Counted from the first letter of the stretch, positions 8,494-18,165 are shown. The stretch: DNA of 64,000 nt from Streptomyces sp. 1-11 (GCF_007176755.1 NZ_BJTV01000005.1:248001-312000); one strand, 5' to 3'. The notes: generated by a model from the sequence alone, not told the origin. Made by a program: numbers and translations.

Positions 8494-10401
8494 CTACTTG
8501 AGCTCGTCCGGGCAGGGCGTGCCGCGCGGAAGCTGGTAGGGCGCGGCCAGGTGGTACGTCCCGGCCTTCGGCGCGAGCAGCACCGTCCACCGGTCGCCCT
8601 TGGCGTCCTCCGCCGTCTCCGTCAGACACCCGTTGACGTTCTCGTACGTCTTCGGCGTGCCCTCGTCCCGGTGCTTGGACGCCTCCGTCTCCTGCGGCGG
8701 CTTCAGGCTCTTGCCCTCGTCGTCGACGACGCTCAGCCACGGCGAGTACGGGATCCGTATGAGGATCCGCCCCGGCTTGCGTACCTGCAGGGTCATCTCA
8801 CCCTGCTCGGCCCGGTCCACCACCGCGTTCGGCTCGGCGAGCGGCGACGGATCGGTCACCTTGAACAACTGCCAGTTGGCGTCGCCCCAGACCTGCCGCA
8901 GGTACGGCATCCCGCGCCGCAGCAGAGTCCGCTCGCGCTCGCCGCCGCCGTTGCCGTCCGGATCGTCCTTCGGCAGCACCACGAAGTGCACGGCCCACCG
9001 CTGGAGCCACTCGTGGTAGTTCGCCGAGTTGAGGGTGTCGTCGTAGAAGAGCGGGTTGCGCTCCATGTCGGCCTGCCGGTTCCAGCCGCGCGCCAGGTTC
9101 ACGTACGGCGCCAGCGCGGACGCCTCCCGGTGCGAGCGCGCCGGGACCACCTCGACGCGGCCCTTCTCCGCGCCGACGTTCTGCAACTGGTTGACCAGCG
9201 GGGCCAGCTCACGGGCCCAGGACGCGGCCGGGGTCGTGTGCACGATGTCGTCGACCGACTTGAAGCCGACCCAGCCGGCGAAGCCGAGGAACGCCAGCAC
9301 GGTCACGTACCACTTGCGCGAGCGCGGCACGGTGTAAGGGAGCGCGGCGACCAGCGTCACGCCCGCGAACATCATCGGCAGCCGGGAGATGTTCGAGCCG
9401 ATCTGCGAGCTGATCAGCCACACCAGCACCACGCCCAGGCTGTACACGCCCGCCGTCAGCCGGACGGTGAGCCACTCCTTGGGCACCAGGAACAGGCACA
9501 GCAGCCCGTACAGCAGCGGCATCACCACCGAGCCGAACGTCATCGGCTGGGTGCCGGTGAACGGGAACAACCACGCCGAGACGGCGACCACCGCCGACGG
9601 CGCGAGCCCCAGCGCCCACGCGCCGGGCCGCCGCTTCTGCAGGAACAGCGCCACCGCGACCAGGCCCACGAACAGCCCCGCGACCGGCGAGGCCATGGTG
9701 GCGAGCGCCGCCAGCGGGGCGGCCACCAGCGCCTTCGCCCAGCGTTTGTGACGCCACCGGTGCGGCCAGCAGAAGACGGCGGCCACGGCGCCCAGCGCGA
9801 ACATGGTGCCGAGCCCGAAGGTGACCCGCCCGGACACCGCGTTGCAGACGAGCGCGAGGACCCCGGCGAGCGAGGCCCACAGCGGGTTGCGCACCACCCG
9901 GCTGCGCAGCAGGACCAGCGTCAGCAGGGCCGCCGAGACCGTCCCGGCGAGCATCATCGTGGTGCGCACGCCCAGCACCGACATCAGGTACGGCGACACC
10001 ACGCTGTACGACACGGGGTGCATGCCGCCGTACCAGGCGAGGTTGTACGCCGAGTCCGGGTGCCGGCCGACGAACTCCGCCCAGGCGTCCTGGGCCGCGA
10101 GGTCGCCGCCGCTGTTCGCGAACGTGAAGAACCAGATGATGTGCAGGGCGCCCGCGAGGGCGGTGACGGACAGCACGGGGTGCCGCAGCATCCGCTGCCG
10201 GAGGGGCTCGGCGGCGAGGCGGAGACGGATCAGCGGCAGGCTCCGCCGCGCCGGGGCGGCGCCGTGCGCGCGGTCGTCGGGACGGCTGTCCGCACGGCCG
10301 GTGCGATGACCGTCCGTGTCAGTCGCGGACGGACGTATTCGCCGGCCGGATTCCGGGTCCGGATCTGCGTCGTCGGAGCGTGTCCGCTCGGTTGTGGCCA
10401 C
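8494..10401 (-). CDS. large polytopic membrane protein (GT-C-like layout), function unknown
   Basis: 635 residues from a GTG start. A charged cytosolic head (about residues 1-60) is followed by a first helix (HPVLSVTALAGALHIIWFFTFA), an exposed segment containing WAEFVGRHPDSAYNLAWYGGMHPVSYS, then about nine further helices to residue 415 and an exposed C-terminal domain of about 220 residues. Multiple helices with a large first loop and a C-terminal extracytoplasmic domain is the layout of GT-C glycosyltransferases and related actinobacterial mannosyltransferase-like proteins. No diagnostic catalytic motif is certain, so a sugar-transfer role is only a suggestion. Confidence 0.75.
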   Translation of the reverse strand: MATTERTRSDDADPDPESGRRIRPSATDTDGHRTGRADSRPDDRAHGAAPARRSLPLIRLRLAAEPLRQRMLRHPVLSVTALAGALHIIWFFTFANSGGDLAAQDAWAEFVGRHPDSAYNLAWYGGMHPVSYSVVSPYLMSVLGVRTTMMLAGTVSAALLTLVLLRSRVVRNPLWASLAGVLALVCNAVSGRVTFGLGTMFALGAVAAVFCWPHRWRHKRWAKALVAAPLAALATMASPVAGLFVGLVAVALFLQKRRPGAWALGLAPSAVVAVSAWLFPFTGTQPMTFGSVVMPLLYGLLCLFLVPKEWLTVRLTAGVYSLGVVLVWLISSQIGSNISRLPMMFAGVTLVAALPYTVPRSRKWYVTVLAFLGFAGWVGFKSVDDIVHTTPAASWARELAPLVNQLQNVGAEKGRVEVVPARSHREASALAPYVNLARGWNRQADMERNPLFYDDTLNSANYHEWLQRWAVHFVVLPKDDPDGNGGGERERTLLRRGMPYLRQVWGDANWQLFKVTDPSPLAEPNAVVDRAEQGEMTLQVRKPGRILIRIPYSPWLSVVDDEGKSLKPPQETEASKHRDEGTPKTYENVNGCLTETAEDAKGDRWTVLLAPKAGTYHLAAPYQLPRGTPCPDELK

Positions 10402-10584
10402 CTGAAGGCACTCCCCGTGTCCCGTCTTCCGTTCTCGGCCGTGTCCCTCGTGTTCCCGGCCGTTTCCCGTTCAGTTCGCGGTCTCGTTCCCCGACCGTCG
10501 ACCTGCCCCGTTTCGTGACGCTAGCACGCACCCCGCCGAGGGGCTCCGTCGACGGGGTGCGTGCGCTGGTGGCAGGGGGCCGGG

Positions 10585-13500
10585 TCAGCCGAGGCGGGTC
10601 AGCTTGTCCGTGAAACCGGGTTCCGCCAGGTCCTTCTGCAGGGCCACCGGCACCTTCACCGCACCGGCCCCGCCGTCACCCACGGTGAGCGAGCCCACCT
10701 TGGTGCCGGCCTTCGCCGTGTGCGGCACGACGTCGGAGGTGAAGGACAGCTTCACCTTCAGACCGGACCAGCCGGCCGCGGTGACGTCCTTCGTGGCCAC
10801 CACCGGCGTACGGCCGCCGAGCCCGTCGTCCACGTACCCGACGACGTCGCCCTTCTTCAGAACCGTCGCCGGCTTCAGCGCGCCCTGCGCGGAGCGGATC
10901 AGCTTGTCGGCCGCGTCCAGCGCTCCGGCGAGGATGGTGTTGTCCGAGCCGCCGGCGGGCTGGCGGACCACGGCGCCGACGATGGTCCGCGTCTCACCGC
11001 CGACCTCCTGCTTGGCCGCGAAGACCAGGTTGCCGAGGGCGGAGGTGGTGGTGCCGGTCTTGATGCCGACGACGTTGTTGTGACCGACCAGGTGGTTCCA
11101 GTTGGAGTGGTTGACACCCTTGTAGTCGTCGTACGACATCATCGCCGCGACCTCGCGGAAGGCGGGCTCCTGCATCGCGGCCTTGGCCAGCTTCACCTGG
11201 TCCACGGCCGTGCTCACCGTCGAGTTCGTCAGACCCGAGGGGTCGGTGTACGTGGTGTTCGTCATGCCGAGGCTCTTGGCGGTGGCGTTCATCTTGGTCA
11301 CGAACGCCTTCTCGGAACCGACGTCCCACCGCGCGAGCAGCCGCGCCACGTTGTTCGCGGACGCGATCAGGATGCTCTCCAGGGCCTCCCGCTGGGAGAT
11401 GCTGTCGCCGGCCGTGACGTCGACCGTGGACTCCTGGCCCGCCTTCGACTGGTCCTGGGCCGCCTGGTCGATCTTGATCTTCGGGCCGTCGGCGCCGCTC
11501 TTCAGCGGGTGGTCGCGCAGGATGATGTACGCCGTCATGACCTTGGCCACGCTCGCGATCGGCACCGGCTTCTGGGCGCCCGAGGAACCGAACGTGCCGA
11601 TGCCCTGCACGTCCAGCGCGGCCTGCCCCTGGGCCGGCCACGGGATCGCGGTCCTGCCGCCGCCGAAGGTGTAGGTGTCCTTCGCGGTGAGGTCGAGCGT
11701 GGGCTGGGGGAGCGGGCGCATCGCCTGTACGACCGCGAAGACGATCGCCAGCAGGATGACCAGCGGCGTCCAGATCTTGACCCGGCGGACCAGCGTGCGG
11801 ACCGGGGTCTCCGGCGGCGGGGGCGTGTTCGTCAGCTCAGCCAGCAGGTCCAGCGGCGGCTTGGGCGGGAGCGGCTGCTGGGTGGTGCGCTCGGGGCCGA
11901 CCTGGGGGACGGCGCTGGTGGGCGCGGTCAGGTCGGGGTTGCGCAGCGGGACGAACTTGCTGGCACGCTCCGCGTCGGGGGCGGCGGGCCCGGCGGGCGC
12001 CTTGGCCGCGCCCTCGGGCTTCGGCTTGGCCGTGCCGAGCTTGAGCATGGTGGTGGGCTGGTCCACCTCGGGCTTCTTCGGGCGCACGCTCTTGAAGGCG
12101 GTGGTGGGCTGGTCGACGCCCTCCGCCCCGGCGGGAGAGGCCTTCGCACCGCTCGCGCCGTCGGCCGTGCGCGAGTCCTGGGAGGCGTCCTGCGGCGCGG
12201 CTGCGGCCTTCGCCGCCCTGGCGGCCGCCGCGGCGGCCTTCGCCCCCGCGACCTTGGCCGCCTTCACATCGGCGCCCGTCTTCGCGTCCGCGTCGGCGCC
12301 CGCCTTGGCGTCCGCGTCGGTGCCTGCCTTGGCGTCGCCTGCCTTCGCGTCCGTGGCCGTCTTCGCATCGGCGCCCGTCTTCGCGCCCGTGCCTGCCTTC
12401 GCGTCCTCGCCGTCGTCAGCCTCACGGCCGGCGTCGCGGCGCGCGTCGGCACTGCTCTCGGCGTCCGCGCCGGCGGTCGCGCCGGCGGCCGCCTCGGCGG
12501 CCTTGGCGCCGGCGGCCTTTGACCCGGTGCCGGCGTCGCCGTCCGCGTTCACGGGAGCCGTGCTCGCGCCCTTGGCGCTCTTCGCGTCCGTGTCGGAGTC
12601 CGAGTCCGAGTCGGAGTCCGCCGAAGCTGCGCCGGTGCCCTTGGTGGCCGTGGCGGTCTCCGGGGCCGAGCCCGCGGTCGCCTTGGAGGCGTCGGTGCCG
12701 GCGTCGCCGTCCGCGCTCACCGAGTCCGCGCTCGCCGAAGCCGCGCCGGTGCCCTTGGCGGTCTCCGGGGCCGAGTCCCCGGTCACCTTGGAGGCGTCGG
12801 TGCCGGCGTCGCCGTCCGCGCTCACCGAGTCCGCGCCGGTGCCCTTGGCGGTCGTGGCTGCCGTAACTGCCGTAGCCGCCTTCGCGCCCGACTCCGCCTT
12901 CGCCTCTGAGGCGTCGCCCGTGCCGGCGTCCACCTTCGTGTCGGCGTCGCCATCCGCGCCCGGCGACGATGCGCCCGAGCCCGTGCCGGACCCGCCCGCC
13001 TTCGCACCGGTGCCCGCGCCCGCGGCCCCGGAGCCCTTCGTGCCCGAGTTCGCGTCCGCGCTCGAAGTGGCTTCGTCCGCGTCGGACTTGGCGTCGGTGT
13101 CGGCGTCGCCATCCACGCCCGGCGACGCGGCGCCCGAGCCCATGCCGGACCCGCCCGCCTTCGTACCAGCCCCCGCTGCCGCCTTCGCGTCGCTGCCGGC
13201 CCGGGACCTGGTCCCGGCGCCCGACTCCGCGTCAGCGTCCGGCGCGGCCGGTGCCGCGTCGACGGGGGCGTCCTCGGCCGCGTCAGCCGCCGCCCCGGGC
13301 CCGGTGCCCTCGTCCGTGCGCGCGGCGTCCTCGCCCTTCGCGCCGGCCTGTGCCTGCGGGTCCTCGGCCGAGCGGATCCAGGCCGAGACCGCCTCGCGGA
13401 GGTCGGAGTCCTGGCCCTCCCCGGGAGTGCCGGCGCCGGACTTCTCCGAGTCGGCGGCCCTCTTCGCGTCCCGTACCGAGAGGATCTTCGTCGCCGTGTC

Positions 13501-13638
13501 GACGGCGGCCGAGGAATCCTTCTCCCGGGACACCGTCAGACGCGGATCGCGCGCCTCGGGAACCGAACCCCCGCTCCCCGACGTCGGTTCCGCCGACGAC
13601 TCGCGCTGCTTCGACCTGTCGGGGGACTCGCCCGCCAC
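10585..13638 (-). CDS. D-alanyl-D-alanine carboxypeptidase (PBP, S11 family) with a long low-complexity N-terminus
   Basis: About 1017 residues. One membrane helix (VKIWTPLVILLAIVFAVVQA, about residue 620) separates a cytoplasmic N-terminus from an external PBP domain with all three active-site motifs: S-V-A-K near 694, S-A-N-N near 759 and K-T-G near 858. It trims pentapeptide stems of peptidoglycan. Residues about 80-520 are an Ala/Asp/Lys/Gly/Ser-rich repeat tract (phrases like DAKAGADADAK), which makes the protein more than twice the usual length. I place the start at GTG 13638, just after a strong GGAGGAGG; an earlier in-frame codon at 13668 has no comparable ribosome site. A proline-free TT-motif region (QPTTAFKSVRP, QPTTMLKLG) precedes the helix. 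Confidence 0.93.
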   Translation of the reverse strand: MAGESPDRSKQRESSAEPTSGSGGSVPEARDPRLTVSREKDSSAAVDTATKILSVRDAKRAADSEKSGAGTPGEGQDSDLREAVSAWIRSAEDPQAQAGAKGEDAARTDEGTGPGAAADAAEDAPVDAAPAAPDADAESGAGTRSRAGSDAKAAAGAGTKAGGSGMGSGAASPGVDGDADTDAKSDADEATSSADANSGTKGSGAAGAGTGAKAGGSGTGSGASSPGADGDADTKVDAGTGDASEAKAESGAKAATAVTAATTAKGTGADSVSADGDAGTDASKVTGDSAPETAKGTGAASASADSVSADGDAGTDASKATAGSAPETATATKGTGAASADSDSDSDSDTDAKSAKGASTAPVNADGDAGTGSKAAGAKAAEAAAGATAGADAESSADARRDAGREADDGEDAKAGTGAKTGADAKTATDAKAGDAKAGTDADAKAGADADAKTGADVKAAKVAGAKAAAAAARAAKAAAAPQDASQDSRTADGASGAKASPAGAEGVDQPTTAFKSVRPKKPEVDQPTTMLKLGTAKPKPEGAAKAPAGPAAPDAERASKFVPLRNPDLTAPTSAVPQVGPERTTQQPLPPKPPLDLLAELTNTPPPPETPVRTLVRRVKIWTPLVILLAIVFAVVQAMRPLPQPTLDLTAKDTYTFGGGRTAIPWPAQGQAALDVQGIGTFGSSGAQKPVPIASVAKVMTAYIILRDHPLKSGADGPKIKIDQAAQDQSKAGQESTVDVTAGDSISQREALESILIASANNVARLLARWDVGSEKAFVTKMNATAKSLGMTNTTYTDPSGLTNSTVSTAVDQVKLAKAAMQEPAFREVAAMMSYDDYKGVNHSNWNHLVGHNNVVGIKTGTTTSALGNLVFAAKQEVGGETRTIVGAVVRQPAGGSDNTILAGALDAADKLIRSAQGALKPATVLKKGDVVGYVDDGLGGRTPVVATKDVTAAGWSGLKVKLSFTSDVVPHTAKAGTKVGSLTVGDGGAGAVKVPVALQKDLAEPGFTDKLTRLG

Positions 13639-13834
13639 CGATGCCTCCTCCATGCGCCGCACGCACACTCGCGCGCCCTGTCCGAACCATGTACCAGTGT
13701 CCTGTGTGAGGACTTGGCCCCTGCGGTAGACGAGAACGACATACCTACCGGTTCCCTTACGAACCGGTCACGCGCTCTCGACAGACCAATGTGAGAGGGG
13801 TCACCCTGTCATTCATCCACGCGGGGAGGCATGG

Positions 13835-14590
13835 ATGGGCAGGAGCCGCAGAACACTTCCGGAGGAGCTTCTGCTGCTGGCACTGGACCCGGCCACGGGT
13901 ACCACTGCGCAGCCGCAGTCGCTCGACCTCGGTCTGGCCGGAGCACAGCTAGTGGAGCTGGCGCTGGCCGGACGGATAGCCCCAGACGGGGATCGTATCG
14001 CCGTGGTGGTGCCACGGCCGACTGGAGATCCGACTTTGGACTGCGCGTTGGAGTTGCTGCGAAGGCGTGGCGCTCCCGTGCGTGCCGTTCACTGGATCGG
14101 CGGGCCACGCCTGGGGCTCCGCCAGATCTACCTCTCGCACCTGGAGCGGTGCGGCATGGTCGCCGCCGTACCGGGCCAGATGTGCGGGGTGTTGCCGACG
14201 ACGCGCTACCAGGCGACGGACACCGCCATCAGCCGGGAGATCCGATCCCGGCTGGACAACGCGATCCGCACCGGCGTACCGCCGGACCCGCGGACCGCGG
14301 CGCTCGCCGCGCTGGCGCACGCGGTGGGCCTGGGCAAGCACCTGTATCCGGGCAACGAGGGGCGATCCTCCCGCTCCCGGCTGCGGGACCTGATCCGGCA
14401 CGACCCCATGGGCGGGCTGGTCGCGCACGCCGTCATGGACGTGCAGAACGGCGCGGTGGCCCAGCCGCGGCGCGGTCCGGCCGCGGCCGGACGCCCGGCG
14501 GGGCCCGGAGCCAGGAGCGTGCCGGAACCGGCGCGCGGGGTTCCGATGCAGCCGCACCGCGGGTCCATGGCACGCGCCGTGGCCCACTGA
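13835..14590 (+). CDS. GPP34/GOLPH3-family protein
   Basis: 251 residues. The N-terminus RTLPEELLLLALDPATG and the block AQLVELALAGRI match the bacterial GPP34 family, relatives of eukaryotic GOLPH3/Vps74 phosphoinositide-binding proteins. Streptomyces encode many paralogues of unknown role. The last 40 residues are Pro/Arg/Gly rich and probably disordered. Followed by a strong hairpin, so it is transcribed alone. Confidence 0.85.
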   Translation: MGRSRRTLPEELLLLALDPATGTTAQPQSLDLGLAGAQLVELALAGRIAPDGDRIAVVVPRPTGDPTLDCALELLRRRGAPVRAVHWIGGPRLGLRQIYLSHLERCGMVAAVPGQMCGVLPTTRYQATDTAISREIRSRLDNAIRTGVPPDPRTAALAALAHAVGLGKHLYPGNEGRSSRSRLRDLIRHDPMGGLVAHAVMDVQNGAVAQPRRGPAAAGRPAGPGARSVPEPARGVPMQPHRGSMARAVAH

Positions 14591-14654
14591 GCCGCACCGT
14601 CGTCCCCACGACACCGGTACCAGTCCCCGAGACCCTCACGGGAGCCGCTGGTCG

Positions 14655-14695
14655 GAGCGGGGCGGTGGGACCCGTGTGGTCCCACCGCCCCGCTC
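14655..14695 (+). terminator. strong intergenic hairpin
   Basis: Eighteen-base arms beginning GAGCGGGGCGGTGGGACC (14655-14672) pair perfectly with 14678-14695 around a 5-nt loop. It ends the GPP34 transcript before the XRE regulator promoter. Confidence 0.85.
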
Positions 14696-14852
14696 GGCCG
14701 TGCGCGCGGCGGGGCGGGCCGGGCCCCTGACCGGTGTGCGCGTGCCGCACATCCACCGTTTCCCAGCGGCGGAAAGCACCTTGGTGGCAGTCTGCTCAAC
14801 AGCAGATACACAAAGTGGTCAGTACAGGCAGGCAGCCGGAGGTGCACGTCCC

Positions 14853-15710
14853 GTGGCGTCCAGTGTCAATCCCACCGTCAGGCGGCGCCGGCTGGGCCAG
14901 GAGCTGCGCCGGCTCCGCGAGCTCAAGGGCATGACGGCCGAAGAGGTGGCGGAGCGGCTGCTCGTGTCGCAGTCGAAGATCAGCCGGCTGGAGAACGGCC
15001 GCCGGAGCATCAGCCAGCGCGACGTGCGCGACCTGTGCGGGGTGTACGAGGTCGAGGACCAGCGGGTCGTCGACTCGCTGATGGAGATGGCCCGCGACTC
15101 CCGCCAGCAGGGCTGGTGGCACACCTTCGGGGACATCCCGTACAGCGTCTACATCGGTCTGGAGACCGACGCCGAGTCGCTGCGCGTGTACGAACCCCAG
15201 CTGGTGACCGGCCTGCTGCAGACCCCCGCCTACGCGGAGGCGCTGGTGCGGGGCGCGTTGCCGGAGACGTCGACGGCCGAGATCGAGAAGCGCGTGCGGG
15301 TCCGCATGCGGCGACAGGAACGTATCACCGCCGACGTCAACGCCCTGCGGCTGTGGGTGGTGCTGGACGAGGCGGCGCTGCGCCGGGTCGTCGGCAGCAA
15401 GCTGGTGATGCGCGAACAGCTGGAGCACCTGATCGAGATGTCCCAGCTCCCGCACGTCACCGTGCAGGTGCTGCCCTTCGAGGTGGGCGCCCACCCGGGC
15501 CTCAACGGCCAGTACGCGATCCTGGAGTTCACCGACGCGGCCGACTCCAGCGTGGTCTACCTGGAGGGCGTCACCAGCGACCTGTACCTGGAGAAGGCGC
15601 CGGACGTGCAGAAGTACGCCGTGATGTACGAGCATCTCCGGGCACAGTCCCTCAATGTGGAACAGTCCCGGCAACTCATCGCAAAGGTGGCCAAGGAGTA
15701 CGCGGACTGA
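14853..15710 (+). CDS. XRE-family regulator with C-terminal DUF5753
   Basis: 285 residues from GTG 14853, preceded by GGAGG at 14837. An N-terminal helix-turn-helix (about residues 12-67; GQELRRLRELKGMTAEEVAERLLVSQSKISRLENG) is followed by the actinomycete DUF5753 domain, starting around SVYIGLETDAESLRVYEPQLVTGLLQTPAYAEAL. Hundreds of these regulators occur in Streptomyces, usually beside a small DUF397 gene, as here (15902). Proposed to act as regulator/partner pairs in developmental control; the ligand is unknown. Confidence 0.93.
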   Translation: MASSVNPTVRRRRLGQELRRLRELKGMTAEEVAERLLVSQSKISRLENGRRSISQRDVRDLCGVYEVEDQRVVDSLMEMARDSRQQGWWHTFGDIPYSVYIGLETDAESLRVYEPQLVTGLLQTPAYAEALVRGALPETSTAEIEKRVRVRMRRQERITADVNALRLWVVLDEAALRRVVGSKLVMREQLEHLIEMSQLPHVTVQVLPFEVGAHPGLNGQYAILEFTDAADSSVVYLEGVTSDLYLEKAPDVQKYAVMYEHLRAQSLNVEQSRQLIAKVAKEYAD

Positions 15711-15901
15711 GCCGTACCTCACAGAGGGCGCGGGATCGTACACCAGTGGTCCACTCCAGCGTAAGGCTCACCTGGAATATGCCATCCGCTTGAGTGAACG
15801 ACTCCTCCGGAGACGGCAGTTGCCCGGTAGCGTCGATCACGCCAATCAGACGACAGGGTTGGCGCGAACCCGCACTACAGCAACTGGCAACAGGAGTGGA
15901 C

Positions 15902-16093
15902 ATGGCACTGATTCAGGGCGCTTCGGAGACGTGGATGAAGTCTTCCTATTCCGCGGGCAACGGCGCCTGCGTCGAGGTCAAGTCGCCCACCACCGCGGAA
16001 CTCGCCGTACGCGACTCCAAGGTCACCGACGGCCCGGTCCTGGCCTTCCCCGCCGAGGCGTGGAACGTCTTCGTGGCCTCGGTCAAGGCCTAG
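15902..16093 (+). CDS. DUF397-domain small protein (partner of the XRE regulator)
   Basis: 63 residues. ETWMKSSYSAGNGACVEVKS, LAVRDSKVTDGPVLAFPAEAWNVFVASVK is the full DUF397 pattern (W.KSSYS...G.CVEV...A...V.VRDSK...GP.L.F....W..F). DUF397 proteins antagonise or partner adjacent XRE/DUF5753 regulators; the best known pair is WhiJ-like. ATG 15902 follows a GGAG-like site. Located 191 bp after the regulator and probably co-regulated with it. Confidence 0.95.
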   Translation: MALIQGASETWMKSSYSAGNGACVEVKSPTTAELAVRDSKVTDGPVLAFPAEAWNVFVASVKA

Positions 16094-16180
16094 GAACCTA
16101 GCCCCTTCCGGCCGTCGGGGCACCGACCTCGCCCGACGACGGCCGCACGCCCGACGACAACCGCCCAGGCGTCGCTCACG

Positions 16181-16220
16181 GAGCCCTCTCGACCAGTCGC
16201 CGTCCTTGCCGAGAGGGCTC
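16181..16220. terminator. hairpin between DUF397 and glutathione peroxidase genes
   Basis: Perfect 11-base arms GAGCCCTCTCG (16181-16191) and CGAGAGGGCTC (16210-16220) lie between convergent stop codons, so it can serve both directions. Confidence 0.85.
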
Positions 16221-16262
16221 GACGCAACAGAGCGCCGCGCCTTGGCGGTTGCGTCGGTCCCG

Positions 16263-16769
16263 CTAGCCCAACTGCCCCTCGATCGCCGCGACCACCTCGG
16301 CCGCCTCCGGCTCGGTCTGCGGCGAGAACCGGGCGACGACCTGTCCGTCCCGGCCGATCAGGAACTTCTCGAAGTTCCAGCGGATGTCGCCGCTGTGCCC
16401 CTCACCGTCCGCGAAGCCGACGAGGCGCTCGTACAGCGCGTGCCGCCCCTCCCCGTTCACCTCGATCTTCTCGGTCAGCGGGAACGTCACCCCGTACGTG
16501 GCCGAGCAGAACTCCGCGATCTCCTCGGCGGTGCCGGGCTCCTGTCCGAGGAACTGGTTGCAGGGCACGCCGAGCACGGTGAAGCCCCGCTCGGCGTACC
16601 GCTCCTGCAGCCGCTCCAGGCCCGTGTACTGCGGAGTCAGGCCGCACTTGGAGGCCACGTTCACGATGAGCACGGTCTTGCCGGCGTAACCCGGCAGTTC
16701 GGCGGAGCCGCCCTGGAGGGCCCCGATCTCCACGTCCAGCACGGAACCGTTGTGGTCAGTAGCAGTCAT
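16263..16769 (-). CDS. glutathione peroxidase-family thiol peroxidase
   Basis: 168 residues, full length. Conserved blocks: VLIVNVASKCGLTPQYTGLE with peroxidatic Cys42, LGVPCNQFLGQEPGT, and IRWNFEKFLIGRDGQ with the family Trp. Streptomyces lack glutathione, so the physiological reductant is probably thioredoxin or mycothiol-linked. It reduces hydroperoxides in the cytosol. Confidence 0.95.
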   Translation of the reverse strand: MTATDHNGSVLDVEIGALQGGSAELPGYAGKTVLIVNVASKCGLTPQYTGLERLQERYAERGFTVLGVPCNQFLGQEPGTAEEIAEFCSATYGVTFPLTEKIEVNGEGRHALYERLVGFADGEGHSGDIRWNFEKFLIGRDGQVVARFSPQTEPEAAEVVAAIEGQLG

Positions 16770-16827
16770 GCCCGGATGCTAGCCCGCGCCGCCGCGTCCG
16801 GGGCGGGTGCAGGGGCGCGCCGTGAGT

Positions 16828-16860
16828 GAGGCCCTCCCGTCCGCCGGACGGGAGGGCCTC
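16828..16860 (-). terminator. terminator of the fasciclin gene
   Basis: A perfect palindrome with 16-base arms, GAGGCCCTCCCGTCCG, lies 25 bp beyond the stop codon of the fasciclin gene and also downstream of no plus-strand gene. Confidence 0.85.
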
Positions 16861-16884
16861 ACGGCCGTGTCCGCACGGACCGGC

Positions 16885-17463
16885 TCAGGACGGGGGCTTG
16901 AGGACCGAGTCGATGACGTAGATGGTGGCGTTCGCGGCCTTGATGTTGCCGCAGACGATGCTCGCGCTGCCGTTGACCTTGTAGTTGCTGCCCGAGCCCG
17001 AGGTGGTCAGCTTGCCGCCTTCCACGGTGGTGAAGGAGCCGTTGGACAGCTCGTTCGGGGTGATCTGCTTGTCCACGACGTGGTAGGTCAGCGTCTTCTT
17101 CAGCTGCCCCTCGTTGCCGAGGAGCGAGGTGAGGTCCGACACGGTGACCTTCTTGAAGGCGTCGTCGTTGGGGGCGAAGACGGTGATGGCGGGCTTCCCG
17201 TTCAGGGTGTCGGTCAGCTTCGCCCGGACCGCGGCCGAGACGAGCTGGCTGAGCTGGGGGTACGCGGCCGCGGCGTTGACGACCTTGTCCTTGGTCGTGT
17301 CGACCTTCTGGGAGAGCGCCGAACAGCCGGAACCGAAGGTTCCCGAGGGGCTGGGGGACGCTTCCTGCGCGTGGGTCTGCGCGGCCGGAACTCCGAGCGC
17401 GAGCGGGAGTGCCACCAGAGCTGCCGCGGTGGCCTTGGCCTTACGCATGCGGGTGAACCTCAT
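16885..17463 (-). CDS. secreted fasciclin-domain protein
   Basis: 192 residues. A signal peptide (RKAKATAAALVALPLALGVPAAQTHA) precedes one FAS1 domain: VNAAAAYPQLSQLVSAAV, KPAITVFAPNDDAFKKV, then the H-box-like LTYHVVDKQI and the closing IKAANATIYVIDSVLKP. FAS1 domains mediate adhesion or surface interactions. Start ATG 17463 follows GGGAGGAAGG; the in-frame region upstream is not part of the gene. A 521-bp stretch upstream (17464-17984) shows no gene. Confidence 0.92.
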   Translation of the reverse strand: MRFTRMRKAKATAAALVALPLALGVPAAQTHAQEASPSPSGTFGSGCSALSQKVDTTKDKVVNAAAAYPQLSQLVSAAVRAKLTDTLNGKPAITVFAPNDDAFKKVTVSDLTSLLGNEGQLKKTLTYHVVDKQITPNELSNGSFTTVEGGKLTTSGSGSNYKVNGSASIVCGNIKAANATIYVIDSVLKPPS

Positions 17464-17984
17464 CGCAACCTTCCTCCCGTGGAGGCGTGAGCACAGCAGA
17501 GGCTTCGAACTGCGGATGTCTTTTTGTGTTCCGCGGGCGGGCTGGGACGGCTGCCGCACCAGGGCTTCCTGGGCCGCCGTCACCCGGCCGCTCAGTGAGC
17601 GTATCCAGGGGCGCGGATGGCCGCATCTCGAAGCCCGGACGGCTCAGACAGCACAGCATGCGTCCGCACGCCGTGATATAGGCCACGTAAAAGTTAGTTG
17701 AAGGCAGGACAACTGCGTTGATGTGTCCCGCTTTGCGGTGGGTGGCCCGGCCTCTTTCCCAACTCAACGCGCCAGACAGCCCCTTATCCGAAACGGAGCG
17801 AGACAGTACGATTCGTCGGGCGTCATGTGCAGATCATGTGAAGCTTTCAAGGGCGTCTGGGTGGGTGATTCGGCCGGCCTACCGGCACGGCCGTCTTCGC
17901 CCCCCGCGGTGGGGTGAGGGGGGACATCATGCGCGGCCTCGCGGCCGACGGGCTGTCCATCGTCGCAACTCGCCCGAGACGACC

Positions 17985-18095
17985 GTGACTTCGACGATCA
18001 CCGCCCTGGTGCCGGCCTACGACGAGGAAGGCCGCCCGGCGGAGGCCGGCTCGGTGACACACGTACGGGGCACGACGCCCCGTACGTCGCTCTGA
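17985..18095 (+). pseudogene. possible remnant of a family-2 glycosyltransferase N-terminus
   Basis: A GTG at 17985 opens TSTITALVPAYDEEGRPAEA, which mirrors the first beta strand of GT2 enzymes (compare VIALIPAHNEADAIADSI in the intact gene 180 bp downstream), but the frame then leaves the family and stops after 36 codons. I read it as debris of a duplicated glycosyltransferase start. A chance ORF cannot be excluded. Confidence 0.4.
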
Positions 18096-18165
18096 CGCGC
18101 TCACATGCCGTCATCCACCGAGCCCCCGCCGACATCCCTCTCAGACCGACTCCGCAGGAAGCACC

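Noticed and set aside
10561..13729. Long plus-strand frames opposite the carboxypeptidase
   Set aside because: Ala/Ser/Pro or Arg/Ser strings that simply mirror the low-complexity coding strand; the minus strand carries the catalytic motifs.
17718..18095. 125-residue plus-strand frame upstream of the glycosyltransferase
   Set aside because: Only its last 36 codons resemble anything (a GT2 start), so I report just that remnant.
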